62,033 bases of DNA, taken from contig JANQEL010000020.1 in assembly GCA_028278345.1 (NCBI GenBank), positions 1-62,033 on the forward strand, given 5' to 3'. The stretch's first letter is position 1. Each line of letters starts with the position of its first letter. The DNA comes from Myxococcota bacterium. GTDB lineage: Bacteria; Myxococcota_A; UBA9160; UBA4427. The notes under the pieces are model-generated. The model worked only from the letters and a program-made list of their open reading frames with translations. It ran no database searches and was not told the origin of the DNA. Made by a program: the position numbers and the translations under genes. Of the stretch, positions 49,054 to 57,293 are shown one piece after another.

Positions 49054-49638
49054 ATGATGGCTCAAGCGCCGATCTCGAAGCCCTTGAAGAACATTCGAAG
49101 AGAGCGATTCGCGCAGGCCCTCGCGTCCGGCTTGTCGGTGCGCGAATCGTACGAGCGATCCGGATTCGCAGGAGACCCGAACGGCAATGCACCGTCGAAG
49201 CTGCACCGCGAGGAGGAGGTCCAGCGTCGGGTTGCGGGGATTCTCGCCAAGTCGGAAGCGGCTGTGGTTCACGCGGTCGCCGTGACGCAGGCGGAGATCG
49301 TTCAGTCGCTTCGCGAAACGCGGGATATGGCTCGTGTGGGCGTCCCTGTATTGGCCAAAGACGGCAGCGAAACCGGTGTTTACCGCCCCGACCTCGCGGC
49401 GAAGAATCGAGCCGACGACACGCTCGCGAAGGTGGCGGGGCTCTACCGCGAGAACGATCGGCCTTCGGCCGGGATCGAGCTACCAGACGATCCGGAAGAG
49501 ATCAGGGAGCAGGTGTTCGCGATCATCGAGCAAATCGATCCGGGGTTCTTTCGGGACCTTAAAGCCACGATCCGCGCGGAACTTGAGTCAGAGGTTCGGG
49601 CCGAAACGAAGTCGCCATCCTCCAGTTCGCTCCACTAG
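49054..49638 (+). CDS. Terminase small subunit-like protein
   Basis: 194 residues. The N-terminal block RFAQALASGLSVRESYERSGF, then EEEVQRRVAGILAKSE, fits the helix-turn-helix DNA-recognition domain of phage TerS proteins, which pick the pac or cos site. A helical middle and acidic tail follow. ATG 49054 is preceded by GGAGG; GTG 49015 directly after the previous stop is the alternative. No large terminase is present, as in satellites that redirect a helper phage's packaging motor. Confidence 0.6.
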   Translation: MMAQAPISKPLKNIRRERFAQALASGLSVRESYERSGFAGDPNGNAPSKLHREEEVQRRVAGILAKSEAAVVHAVAVTQAEIVQSLRETRDMARVGVPVLAKDGSETGVYRPDLAAKNRADDTLAKVAGLYRENDRPSAGIELPDDPEEIREQVFAIIEQIDPGFFRDLKATIRAELESEVRAETKSPSSSSLH

Positions 49639-49756
49639 CTCGTTGCTTTATCGATCTTGCCGCCCGCAGCATGTGGGAAGAATGGCCTCATGGTCCGTCT
49701 GCGTGTTGTTCTAGAATGCGGAGGACTGTCAACCACCTGGGCGGAGCGCGAGCACT

Positions 49757-50293
49757 ATGCCGAAATCCGGGCCGACGCTGATTCAAATTTCGCTGCCACT
49801 GGCCTTAGCGTTAGCTTGCTCGAATCACGAGGTGGACACCGCAGACGAGTGGTGTGAGCAGATAACCGGAGTAGACCTCTACGAGAAGTACGCGCCGTTC
49901 TGGGCTGTTCTGCCGAGTGTGTCGTTCTCCGGCGAGGCGATAAGAGACGATTTCGTGGCCAACCTCAATCAGGCATTGATGGAGAAGGTTGACGGCCGCG
50001 CTGACCGAATGGCATGGCGAGACGGTACGCAACTTCATATCGAGAATCTGTCGAGCCTCTTCGAGGTTGACCCCCAGGAGATCATCGGTGAGTGGCGCGC
50101 TGGTATCGATCGGGCGAATCGCTTCGAAACGCTCGATTTAGCGGATGAGTGCCTATTCGGGTCAGTTGTCAGCCTGTTCGATGGGGTGAAGATCCATTCG
50201 TTCGAGCAGGGCGAGTTTCACTTGAGTCCCGGGACTACGACCGTCACAGAACTCGATACCGAGCGCAGGGAGCGGCTCCCGGACGCAATCTAG
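49757..50293 (+). CDS. Putative lipoprotein, cargo
   Basis: 178 residues. A short signal with SLPLALALAC gives a lipobox with cysteine at residue 21. The mature part is acidic with no known domain. It starts the cargo half of the island, 118 bases after the terS-like gene. Surface lipoproteins on prophages and satellites sometimes block superinfection, but nothing in the sequence shows this here. Confidence 0.6.
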   Translation: MPKSGPTLIQISLPLALALACSNHEVDTADEWCEQITGVDLYEKYAPFWAVLPSVSFSGEAIRDDFVANLNQALMEKVDGRADRMAWRDGTQLHIENLSSLFEVDPQEIIGEWRAGIDRANRFETLDLADECLFGSVVSLFDGVKIHSFEQGEFHLSPGTTTVTELDTERRERLPDAI

Positions 50294-50340
50294 TCTCGGA
50301 ACGATCAAGAGCCGGATCGACCGGCGGGTGCTTCTATTCT

Positions 50341-50817
50341 GTGTTTCTGGGGTACGACTATCAGTTTCTGGTTGAACTCGCCGATTTCCTCGATGGTCAC
50401 CTGGGGACACTTTACGGTGAAGCGGATGAGTCAACGGATCCCGACCAGTTGGGTGTTCTCGATCGAATCGATCACGTCTGCGGCCTTGGTTTCGTCGCAT
50501 GCCAGAACTACCTGGAGGCGTCTGCGAATAGCCACGGGATATCCAAGGCTGATGCGTTCCAGCAGCCGCCGATTCATGTCGAATCTGGTCGCTCGGTTGC
50601 CTCGCTTGCAAACGGTGCCGCGAATTTCTGGAAGCATCGAAGCAACGACCCTCGCACCGGCGCGTTCGAAGCTCTTGGACTCGACTTCCACGACCCGTAC
50701 CCGCTTATGTCTTCACTATCGCGTCTGGTGGCACCGAATCCACCGCTGTTCGGTTCTCTGGTCCCGGTACTTGGCGAATGGAGTCGGGGCCTCCGGGACA
50801 ACCCGGGAGGCGGCTAG
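50341..50817 (+). CDS. Hypothetical protein, cargo
   Basis: About 158 residues from the GTG at 50341; the frame is open further upstream but would overlap the lipoprotein gene. No motif is recognised. Composition is normal for a globular protein, with FLVELADFLDGHLGTLYG near the start. The start is uncertain because no good ribosome-binding site is seen. Confidence 0.45.
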   Translation: MFLGYDYQFLVELADFLDGHLGTLYGEADESTDPDQLGVLDRIDHVCGLGFVACQNYLEASANSHGISKADAFQQPPIHVESGRSVASLANGAANFWKHRSNDPRTGAFEALGLDFHDPYPLMSSLSRLVAPNPPLFGSLVPVLGEWSRGLRDNPGGG

Positions 50818-50960
50818 ACGATGTGGTTGCCCTGCGAGTCCTCGTGCGGTCTTCGAGCTGCGGATCGCACAAGGGGCGCTTTCGCGGCCGATTCCGAATC
50901 CCAACAACTCCTCGCCTCGATGCTGGGAATGAGAGGACTGATCTCTTGGACGTACAAGCG

Positions 50961-51623
50961 ATGATGGTGGCGGACCTGCTTGGACTCACCGCGAGAACAC
51001 TAGTGACAGCCTCGGTTCCGCTCGCGGCCGCATTCGGGGGTGCTTGGTTCGCCTTTCGGCTTGAAAGTCGCGCTGCCGAACGTCGCTTGAGGAATAAGCA
51101 TCTGTCTGCAGCAAACCAAGCTCAGTTCACTTTGTTAAGACAAGCCACCTACATCCGCGCAGTGCAAAGGGACTACGTCGATCCGCACCGAGACGAGCCC
51201 GGCAGGTGGCTCAGAATCAAAGGTGTTGTTCCCATTTCAGGAAGTGGCGCCACACAAGACTACGAGGCATTGGGTTTCCTCGTCGGGGGAGAACACACGT
51301 TGTTGGTGCAAGACCTGTTTCATCTCGACCTCATGTTCAATCAATTGGCACACGGGATCGATCGACGATCGGGGCTCCATCAGCGGGTATTGAACAAGCT
51401 CGTTGAGGGAGGGGTGGAACTTGGTGTCGAGTTCGGCGAATCGGATGCTGAGCGCATTCTAGGAACCGACTATTACGAACTGGTCAATGCGACAAACGAC
51501 ACCATCGAGGAGATCGACCGCTTTATGCGTCGAGTTGACGAGCTGTCATCAGAATTCGCGGAAGCGATGGGCAAGATGTTCTCGCGATCGGAGGTCTTCA
51601 ATTTTCAACCATCGGACGATTAG
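50961..51623 (+). CDS. Single-pass membrane protein, cargo
   Basis: 220 residues from the ATG at 50961. One membrane segment near the N-terminus (VTASVPLAAAFGGAWFAF), then a basic stretch and a soluble helical region of about 180 residues with EEIDRFMRRVDELSSEF. No family is recognised. This design of one anchor plus a helical cytoplasmic domain is common among accessory genes of unknown role. Confidence 0.6.
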   Translation: MMVADLLGLTARTLVTASVPLAAAFGGAWFAFRLESRAAERRLRNKHLSAANQAQFTLLRQATYIRAVQRDYVDPHRDEPGRWLRIKGVVPISGSGATQDYEALGFLVGGEHTLLVQDLFHLDLMFNQLAHGIDRRSGLHQRVLNKLVEGGVELGVEFGESDAERILGTDYYELVNATNDTIEEIDRFMRRVDELSSEFAEAMGKMFSRSEVFNFQPSDD

Positions 51624-51658
51624 AGAACGTCCAATAGTCCAGCAACAACGCCGAGTTT

Positions 51659-52516
51659 CTACGACTCAACTCTTCCGTCTAGCAATGCGAGATCGCGACT
51701 CATTGCCTTTTCATATTTCTGGGATTCTCGCCTAACCGAACGCGCGCCGGCTCCGATCCTTACCTTGCCTGCACGTTCCGCCTGGTAGTTGGCGTTGATG
51801 CGGTGGCAGTATGCGCAGTCGCCACCCGATCGTCGTTCCGACCCCGGACCATGCAGCGCGTGACCACGTTTGCAGTGCGATCTGTAGGAGTAGCTACTCT
51901 CGCCACCGGCACCGACCATTCGCCCGCCTTGCTTCACGGCCTCCCGCATGTGGTGCTGGCGGTGAACCTCGTCGCTCTCGAAGACCTGTAAGTGCTCTGG
52001 GTAGAAGCACCCACGGTTTCGACAGTGGTGGTGGACTACTGGTGCTTCGCACGTCTCGAAGAGGTGTTGCCCCTCGACCATCCACGGTGATGATGTCGCC
52101 ACCCACACGTGAAGCCTGACTCGCTCCTTGGTTGAGGGGTCTTGGAGCACGGCGTATCCAAAAGCTCCGAGTTCACGGGTAGGCAGCGTCCAGCAGCCAG
52201 TCTCTTCTGAAACCGTGAGTCCTGCGAGGATCGTGGAAAGGACAGGCACGCCCATCGGGCGAACGGGAGCGCCTAGCGGGGTCCCACGCGCGCGACGGTT
52301 GCTATTGCGAACCTCTCTGCGCATCTCCTCTCGCGCGGCCTCAACGTCCCAACCGAATCTGCGAAGCACGTAGAGGTTCGGGGCGCTCATGTACCCTGCT
52401 TCGGCGATGGCCTTCGGAAAGTGCCCGTTGTCCTCCCGAAGGCTGCGCAGCAGCGCCGTAGCCTTGGGGCCAGGAAGGCGACCCGACAGATTCCAGTTGT
52501 ACTTGGTAGCGGCCAT
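51659..52516 (-). CDS. HNH endonuclease, cargo
   Basis: 285 residues. The N-terminal half contains a helical DNA-binding-like region (about 1-80). The HNH core is VVHHHCRNRGCFYPEHLQVF: metal-binding Cys and His residues and the NxxH-like helix. A second cysteine cluster (CKRGH then CAYCH) follows. The ATG at 52516 was preferred to the upstream open frame because the upstream residues are Arg/Pro-rich and unlike the rest. Free-standing HNH genes occur as homing or phage-packaging nucleases and in defence. Confidence 0.8.
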   Translation of the reverse strand: MAATKYNWNLSGRLPGPKATALLRSLREDNGHFPKAIAEAGYMSAPNLYVLRRFGWDVEAAREEMRREVRNSNRRARGTPLGAPVRPMGVPVLSTILAGLTVSEETGCWTLPTRELGAFGYAVLQDPSTKERVRLHVWVATSSPWMVEGQHLFETCEAPVVHHHCRNRGCFYPEHLQVFESDEVHRQHHMREAVKQGGRMVGAGGESSYSYRSHCKRGHALHGPGSERRSGGDCAYCHRINANYQAERAGKVRIGAGARSVRRESQKYEKAMSRDLALLDGRVES

Positions 52517-52605
52517 CGACCTTTGTCTCGGTTCGAGCCGGATCAACGCTGCTTCGCGATCTGGCAAGGGTCCAGCAATACCTTTCCATCGATCGTTCGC
52601 AGATG

Positions 52606-53103
52606 CTATGAGCGGCTCCGCATGCTTAGCCCCACGAGTCCCAGGCCGAGGAGTAGGGCGGTGGAGGGTTCGGGGATCGCGTCGATCTCGACTCGGAACT
52701 GACCGAAGTGGACCGTCTGCGTTGAACTCCAGCGGCTTAGCCTGAAAGTGATTTCGTGGGGGCCATTGTCCAGGTCTATTCGACAGACAGATGGGTGGAG
52801 TTCTCCGCCCCTTACGTCCGGACAAGCAGTTCCATTCCAAAGGCCGAAATCGAATCCCTCCCATGCTGTCGGATAGGCAGGGATGCCGATTACGAGTACG
52901 GCGTTCATGCCCTCGACGACATCGAATGTGAACGGACCTTCAACGTTGAAGTGATCTCCTCCGCCTAGGCTGCTCGCAGAGAACTGCTGCCAGCCTGACC
53001 CCGGGGTATACGGCACCGCGACGGCGGTGGAAGGCGAGGCTAGTGCCGCGAGAACAGCAACGCTGGAGAACCATCGACGAACTGCGCGGGTTCTGGCGTA
53101 CAT
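52606..53103 (-). CDS. PEP-CTERM exported protein
   Basis: 165 residues. It has an N-terminal Sec signal (basic start, hydrophobic core, cleavage near VAVPYT), a beta-rich middle and the C-terminal sorting signal IPEPSTALLLGLGLVGL ending in RSRS. Such proteins are cut and anchored by exosortase (EpsH/XrtA). No exosortase gene is in the window, so the host must supply it. The ATG at 53103 follows GGAAGGAG. Its presence in a satellite-like island is odd. Confidence 0.9.
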   Translation of the reverse strand: MYARTRAVRRWFSSVAVLAALASPSTAVAVPYTPGSGWQQFSASSLGGGDHFNVEGPFTFDVVEGMNAVLVIGIPAYPTAWEGFDFGLWNGTACPDVRGGELHPSVCRIDLDNGPHEITFRLSRWSSTQTVHFGQFRVEIDAIPEPSTALLLGLGLVGLSMRSRS

Positions 53104-53384
53104 CGCGATCTCCTTCCCAGGGACTCGGAAAGGAGGTGGGCGCCGGTGGCCTACTCGTGTCGCGAAAACGGCAGGATGAGGCCAGGAGCCCCGTAGTGTG
53201 AGGGGGCACCAACACGGCAGTGCCCCGCGGCACGAGGCATCGCGTGTTCAAGGGCTGGGTCTTCGGTATCTTGCCCGTGTTGGTCCGCCAAGCGGGCCAA
53301 CTCCACGGTTTGGCAAGGCACGGCATGGATGGGCGACCGAGCAGTTACGGACGCCCGAAACCTTACAAATTGTGGAGGTCAACG

Positions 53385-53603
53385 ATGACCAACCAAAGCA
53401 CCTGCGCTCTCTGCGGCGCGAAATTCGAATCGAACGACTACTCGAACGCGCAGCTTCAGCAGCCGCCTAGCGAGGCCGTCGCTGACGCGATGGATGCCGA
53501 GCTTCTTGGATCAAGCTCCGGCACTCCCTGCCCAAGTTGCTGGGAGTGCGTGATTCATCCGGCAGCGTGGAGGTTGGTGGAGGAGAGCACCGACGCCTAC
53601 TAG
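53385..53603 (+). CDS. Small zinc-ribbon-like protein
   Basis: 72 residues. Two cysteine pairs, CALCGAKFE near the N-terminus and CPSCWEC in the second half, may bind zinc. It is acidic overall. The ATG at 53385 follows GGAGG. The longer open frame upstream is not favoured. The role is unknown; it precedes the DUF2971 gene by 90 bases. Confidence 0.6.
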   Translation: MTNQSTCALCGAKFESNDYSNAQLQQPPSEAVADAMDAELLGSSSGTPCPSCWECVIHPAAWRLVEESTDAY

Positions 53604-53693
53604 CCTGAGTCACGTGGCAGGGGAACCTCGGGGCCGCTGGGTTGATCCTGGCGGCCCTCTATCCTTTAGGCCGATCGAGGAGACACACCTGGC

Positions 53694-54551
53694 GTGAGTA
53701 TTCCGTTCCCAGAAACCCTCCACGCGCTCTTCGACGAGGACACGATTTTCCACTACACGCGTGCCTCGACCGCGTTAGAACACATCCTGCATGAGCGCAG
53801 ACTGAAGCTCTCCTTTCTGAAAGACACACACGATCCATGGGAGTACCAGGGCTTCGTGTTCGGCGCGCGAGTGTGGAGTTCTGACGGATCTCTTGACCTT
53901 CTGGAGGAACTCAAGAAGGCCCAGATCAAGATCAACTCGATCATTCGCGAGCGGTATCGGCTGGTATGCCTTTGTTCCAACCCCGATGGGGCGGAAGTAC
54001 CTGAGAGTATGGACAGTCGCGACTTAATCAGGTTCGGCTTCGCACGATCCCGGATGTGGTCACAGTATGCGGAGGCGCACAGAGGCGTTTGCATCGCTTT
54101 TTCTAAGTCTGCACTCGTCACAGCAACGTCGAAATTGACTCAACCGGTGTATCACGGACGCGTCTCGTACCCGGACATTCTATTGATGGACTCGGAGGAG
54201 ACCACACTCGGCGAGGACGTGCTCTTCGCAGACGACGCCGAGTACGGCGCGGAGGCTTGGATCGCGCGAAACCGCGGTCGTATTTTCTTCATGAAGCAAC
54301 GAGACTACCGAGACGAGAATGAGTTTCGTGTGGTAGCCAGCGACCCGGATGGTTGCGCCGAGTTCGTCGATGTCTCAGGCGCTATTCGATACATCTTGGT
54401 AGGCGATCGCTTTCACGAGGCGTATCGGCCCGTGGTTCACGAGAAGGCTAGGGCCCTCGACGTCCTCTGTGGTCAGGTGACGTGGCATCACGGTCAGGCG
54501 ATGGTGATTCCGCTCTTCGGTTCCGGGGAGCCGGCCGACTTCGCAACTTAG
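53694..54551 (+). CDS. DUF2971 family protein, cargo
   Basis: 285 residues. FHYTRASTALEHILHERRLKLS followed by DPWEYQGF, and later MWSQYAEAHRGVCIAFS, KQRDYRDENEFRVV are family blocks of DUF2971. Function is not established; the family is often found in genomic islands. GTG start at 53694. It is the last gene before the right end of the satellite. Confidence 0.8.
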   Translation: MSIPFPETLHALFDEDTIFHYTRASTALEHILHERRLKLSFLKDTHDPWEYQGFVFGARVWSSDGSLDLLEELKKAQIKINSIIRERYRLVCLCSNPDGAEVPESMDSRDLIRFGFARSRMWSQYAEAHRGVCIAFSKSALVTATSKLTQPVYHGRVSYPDILLMDSEETTLGEDVLFADDAEYGAEAWIARNRGRIFFMKQRDYRDENEFRVVASDPDGCAEFVDVSGAIRYILVGDRFHEAYRPVVHEKARALDVLCGQVTWHHGQAMVIPLFGSGEPADFAT

Positions 54552-54695
54552 GTGCGGGCGCTGCATCTCGCTTAGAGCCGAAACCTCTGAACGCGTATAG
54601 GTTTGCCGCTGTCGCTGCGAGGTCGAATCTTGTCCGGCCGTCTGCGACGGTTCCGGTTTCGGCAAGACACCTCGTGGCGAACCATGGGCGATCGC

Positions 54696-54705
54696 GTGGC
54701 ACGCA
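54696..54705. repeat. Arm-type repeat at the right end
   Basis: GTGGCACGCA, reverse complement of the triple repeat at 40926-40957, 52 bases inside the right att core. Confidence 0.5.
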
Positions 54706-54757
54706 GAAATCGAGTAACCCGCTGAGATTTGGCCAGAAAAGGGACCTCTCGCCCAAA

Positions 54758-54803
54758 CCTCCGAAGCTGGGGGTCGCGCGTTCGAATCGCGCCCGGGTCA
54801 CCA
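54758..54803 (+). repeat. att core copy 2 (attR of the satellite)
   Basis: 46 of 46 bases identical to the tRNA-Arg 3' end. It lacks the 5' part of the tRNA, so it is not a tRNA gene. Confidence 0.93.
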
Positions 54804-55175
54804 CCTTTTTCGTTTCAGAATCAGCCGTATGTATGATCTGAAGCTTCGCGGCTGAGCGTTGGGTCGTCTCACGGCACCCGACGTACCCGATGCGACTCTT
54901 AGAAAAGTCCATTTGAATCGCGTGTCTTTGTCAGCCGACTCCCAGCTTCGGTTGATCACGGTTGGAATCGGTCTCGCTGCAATCGCCACGAGGAGAACTC
55001 GGGTGAATTGATTCAGCGCACCCGTCAATCAGCGTCAACTCCGTGGCACGCCCGGTTAGCTACGAGCGAGTGCTTTCGATCATGACGAACGAATCCACGA
55101 CCGAGTGGCGCAAGACGAACGGAGTAGTTCGAGGACGACAACGTCGACCTATTTGATCCGCCTGAATCGCCCCAG
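54804..55175. other. Left end of unit A, no gene
   Basis: 372 bases holding the conserved block, and CCGTGGCACGC at about 55041, a near match to the integrase arm repeat. Reading frames through it are not convincing. Confidence 0.45.
54848..54966. repeat. Conserved flank block, copy A
   Basis: Starts 45 bases after the core. CGGCACCCGACGTACCCGA, TCCATTTGAATCGCGTGTC and TGATCACGGTTGG align with the blocks at 57342 and 58514, at about 70% identity by eye. Confidence 0.6.
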
Positions 55176-56912
55176 TTACGCCCCGCCAGGAAGAGCGAGT
55201 TCGCCGTCCCGAAGGTAGAGATTTCCGTCCGGGCTCGGCTTGTACTTGTTGAGCCAGTTGAGAATTCCCTCATAGTCCCTGAGTTCTAGGTCGTAACGCG
55301 AGTCCTTGAAGCGCATCGCTCCAGCTGTGAAATGGCTTGTTGTGGCAAGCATCGCGTGCCCAACCCTTAGGTCGGACTTGACGCCGTAGAGATTGCGAAT
55401 TAGCTCGACTCCCACTTTCCTTTCCGGTTTGTACCGCTTGCACTCAATTAGCCAAGAAGCCTCTACGTCAGCCGCGTCTCTCGATACTCCAAAGATGTCG
55501 TAGCCACCATCCCTGGTTGCCTTGGTGAGAGAAACTCGCCATCCATAGCTAGAGAGAAGCTCTGCCACCAACTCCTCGAACTGACGAGAACCCAACTGGT
55601 GGAGTTCTCGGGGATTCCGCTTGATTCGCTCCACCATTTCGGTTGAGATTGATTCAATGACACTGATTAGGTCCGCCGATGGCGCCGTGGCATCGGAGTA
55701 TAGGCGGCGGAGATCTTCGGCGGAGGCGAGAGCTGCCAGCAGTTCCTGGATGCTCCTGTGGGCGAAGCCAATTTCTCCAGCGCTGTTTCTGGCAAGGAAC
55801 GACCGCATTCCCAGGTTTGTGTCTTCGAACAGGCGAAAGGATGGATTGCCGAGCGAAAGGTCATGCATCTCAGTGCGACTAACCCAGCGTCTCCCACTGT
55901 TTTCAATGTGAGTAGCCAGCAGAATGCAGGCCGTGCGCAGCTCAGCTAGTGGGACACCCGACCGCGCTTCCTCACGTAGCAACCAAGAGCGAACCGCTAA
56001 CTCCATGAGTGACTCTGGGCTATCGACTCCTGCCATGTCGGTGTCTGCTTCGACCATAGATTCGATGCTCGAGAGGAGTAGTGGGCGCAGTGAACCGGAG
56101 CTCAAGTTACGGGCGATCGAGCGCGCCGAATCAAGTTTCGCATCGCTCCACCCGGAAGACCTCGCGCGCAGACCAAGCCACTCCTCGACCTGACTGTTGT
56201 CAAAGTCAAGTAGGGACACGTTCAGAAACGTAGGGCCTGCGAGGTAGCTCGGCGCGGATTGCAACGACTCCGAATGCCCACGCCTGAGAAAGGAGGTGCT
56301 GCACGAAATAATCACTTTGCTGAACCGTGAAGCCAGCTCCAGCACTTCGGCAAGACGCTGTGGCGCGCTGCCGTATGCCAAAGGATCTTCGTCCATCGCG
56401 TCGAGCAGAAGAGCTGTGTGTGGAGGCGGATCGAATTCGCTGAGTGTCGCAGCGGTCGCGTCTTGGAACTTGAGCAGCACACACTTCTCGCCTGGCAATC
56501 GCTGTCCGTCGAGGTGAAGTTTGATGGCACAAAGAAGAGTAGTCTTCCCCATGCCTGCATCAGCTTGAATTAGCGCGTGGCGGTAGTCTGTTTGCGCGAC
56601 GTCAAGGAATCTCTCGGCCCACACAGAAGCGCGGACGATGGGGGCGTGCGTCCCCATCTTAGATCCGAGCCCCATCTCGGGGCCGATCCGGAGTCTTGGC
56701 TCAACATAGCTTGTGGGCAAGCTAGCCGGGTCGACAATTCCGATCCGATCGAGACTGAATAGGACTGCCTGTTCTGCCGAGCCAAAGACGTTCGAAAGAG
56801 TGTGTCCGTTAGAGGTTGCGCTGCCTCGGGCCACTTCTAGGTTCTCCTCCGCAGAGGGGTCGCAGGACCGCCTGGCCTTGTCTGCATTGCTCCCGCAATC
56901 CGTTGCCGCCAA
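55176..56912 (-). CDS. NACHT-type ATPase fused to an Mrr-like nuclease, defence candidate
   Basis: 578 residues. The NTPase part has Walker A ADAGMGKTTLL (about 118-127) and a NACHT-like Walker B ALLLDAMDED (about 167-176), then a winged-helix/helical region. The C-terminal domain (about 447-550) is Mrr-like: ELVAELLSSYGWRV, the aspartate in GGYDIFG and the ExK motif in LIECKRYKP, a PD-(D/E)XK nuclease. STAND ATPases fused to nucleases act as phage sensors that kill or degrade DNA. Here the nuclease is C-terminal, unlike typical Avs proteins with N-terminal effectors. TTG start at 56912 is tentative. Confidence 0.8.
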   Translation of the reverse strand: MAATDCGSNADKARRSCDPSAEENLEVARGSATSNGHTLSNVFGSAEQAVLFSLDRIGIVDPASLPTSYVEPRLRIGPEMGLGSKMGTHAPIVRASVWAERFLDVAQTDYRHALIQADAGMGKTTLLCAIKLHLDGQRLPGEKCVLLKFQDATAATLSEFDPPPHTALLLDAMDEDPLAYGSAPQRLAEVLELASRFSKVIISCSTSFLRRGHSESLQSAPSYLAGPTFLNVSLLDFDNSQVEEWLGLRARSSGWSDAKLDSARSIARNLSSGSLRPLLLSSIESMVEADTDMAGVDSPESLMELAVRSWLLREEARSGVPLAELRTACILLATHIENSGRRWVSRTEMHDLSLGNPSFRLFEDTNLGMRSFLARNSAGEIGFAHRSIQELLAALASAEDLRRLYSDATAPSADLISVIESISTEMVERIKRNPRELHQLGSRQFEELVAELLSSYGWRVSLTKATRDGGYDIFGVSRDAADVEASWLIECKRYKPERKVGVELIRNLYGVKSDLRVGHAMLATTSHFTAGAMRFKDSRYDLELRDYEGILNWLNKYKPSPDGNLYLRDGELALPGGA

Positions 56913-57247
56913 CTCTCGCTACGATCTAAACAGCGGCATCCCTTACATAGCCCGAGATTCCAAGCGAAGTCGGGAGCATCGAGGCAATTTTGGCCCGCTG
57001 TGTCATGGCTTTACCATTGGCCCGGCCAGACGATTCTAGAGGCTGCTAGTCGAAGGTATCAAGTTCTGCATCGTGGTCGTTAGGTCTAGCCGAAGCCTGC
57101 CAGCTGGCTTGCAAAGTCTATTTACTGGAAGCCTACCCGGTTGCGGCGTGTTTATGCGTGCTCTGGTGTATCCCAGACTAACTGTGCCTGACGCGTCAAT
57201 TGGAAAAAGCGCCATCAACACTGCGACTTGTGCGTCTTCAGCCGATA
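56913..57247. other. Right end of unit A, no gene
   Basis: 335 bases between the NACHT-Mrr gene and att copy 3. I see no gene, no long repeat and no terminator with a T tract. Confidence 0.4.
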
Positions 57248-57293
57248 CCTCCGAAGCTGGGGATCGCGCGTTCGAATCGCGCCCGGGTCACCA
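57248..57293 (+). repeat. att core copy 3
   Basis: 45 of 46 bases match the tRNA-Arg 3' end; the single change is A for G at 57263. Confidence 0.9.

Larger units (their letters stand above)
40846..54803 (+). mobile_element. Phage-satellite-like integrated island in tRNA-Arg
   Basis: About 13.9 kb between exact 46-bp repeats. Left block (leftward genes): tyrosine integrase, Xis-like, hypothetical, primase-helicase, AlpA-like, hypothetical, serine recombinase. Right block (rightward): HTH regulator, two small-to-medium proteins, a terminase-small-subunit-like protein, then cargo. Integrase, AlpA, primase and TerS without portal, capsid, large terminase or tail genes is what defines phage-inducible chromosomal islands. 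The size is also in their range. The satellite reading is inference from gene content. GC appears lower than in the flanking core. Confidence 0.75.
54758..57293. mobile_element. att-flanked unit A (NACHT-Mrr cassette)
   Basis: About 2.5 kb between att core copies 2 and 3. It begins with the conserved block at 54848-54966 and holds one large gene, a NACHT ATPase-nuclease fusion. There is no integrase in it. It looks like a non-autonomous unit or a decayed element. Confidence 0.6.

Noticed and set aside
40846..54803. Complete prophage.
   Set aside because: No large terminase, portal, capsid, tail or lysis genes are visible in the island.
40846..54803. Integrative conjugative element.
   Set aside because: No relaxase, coupling protein or type IV secretion genes are seen.
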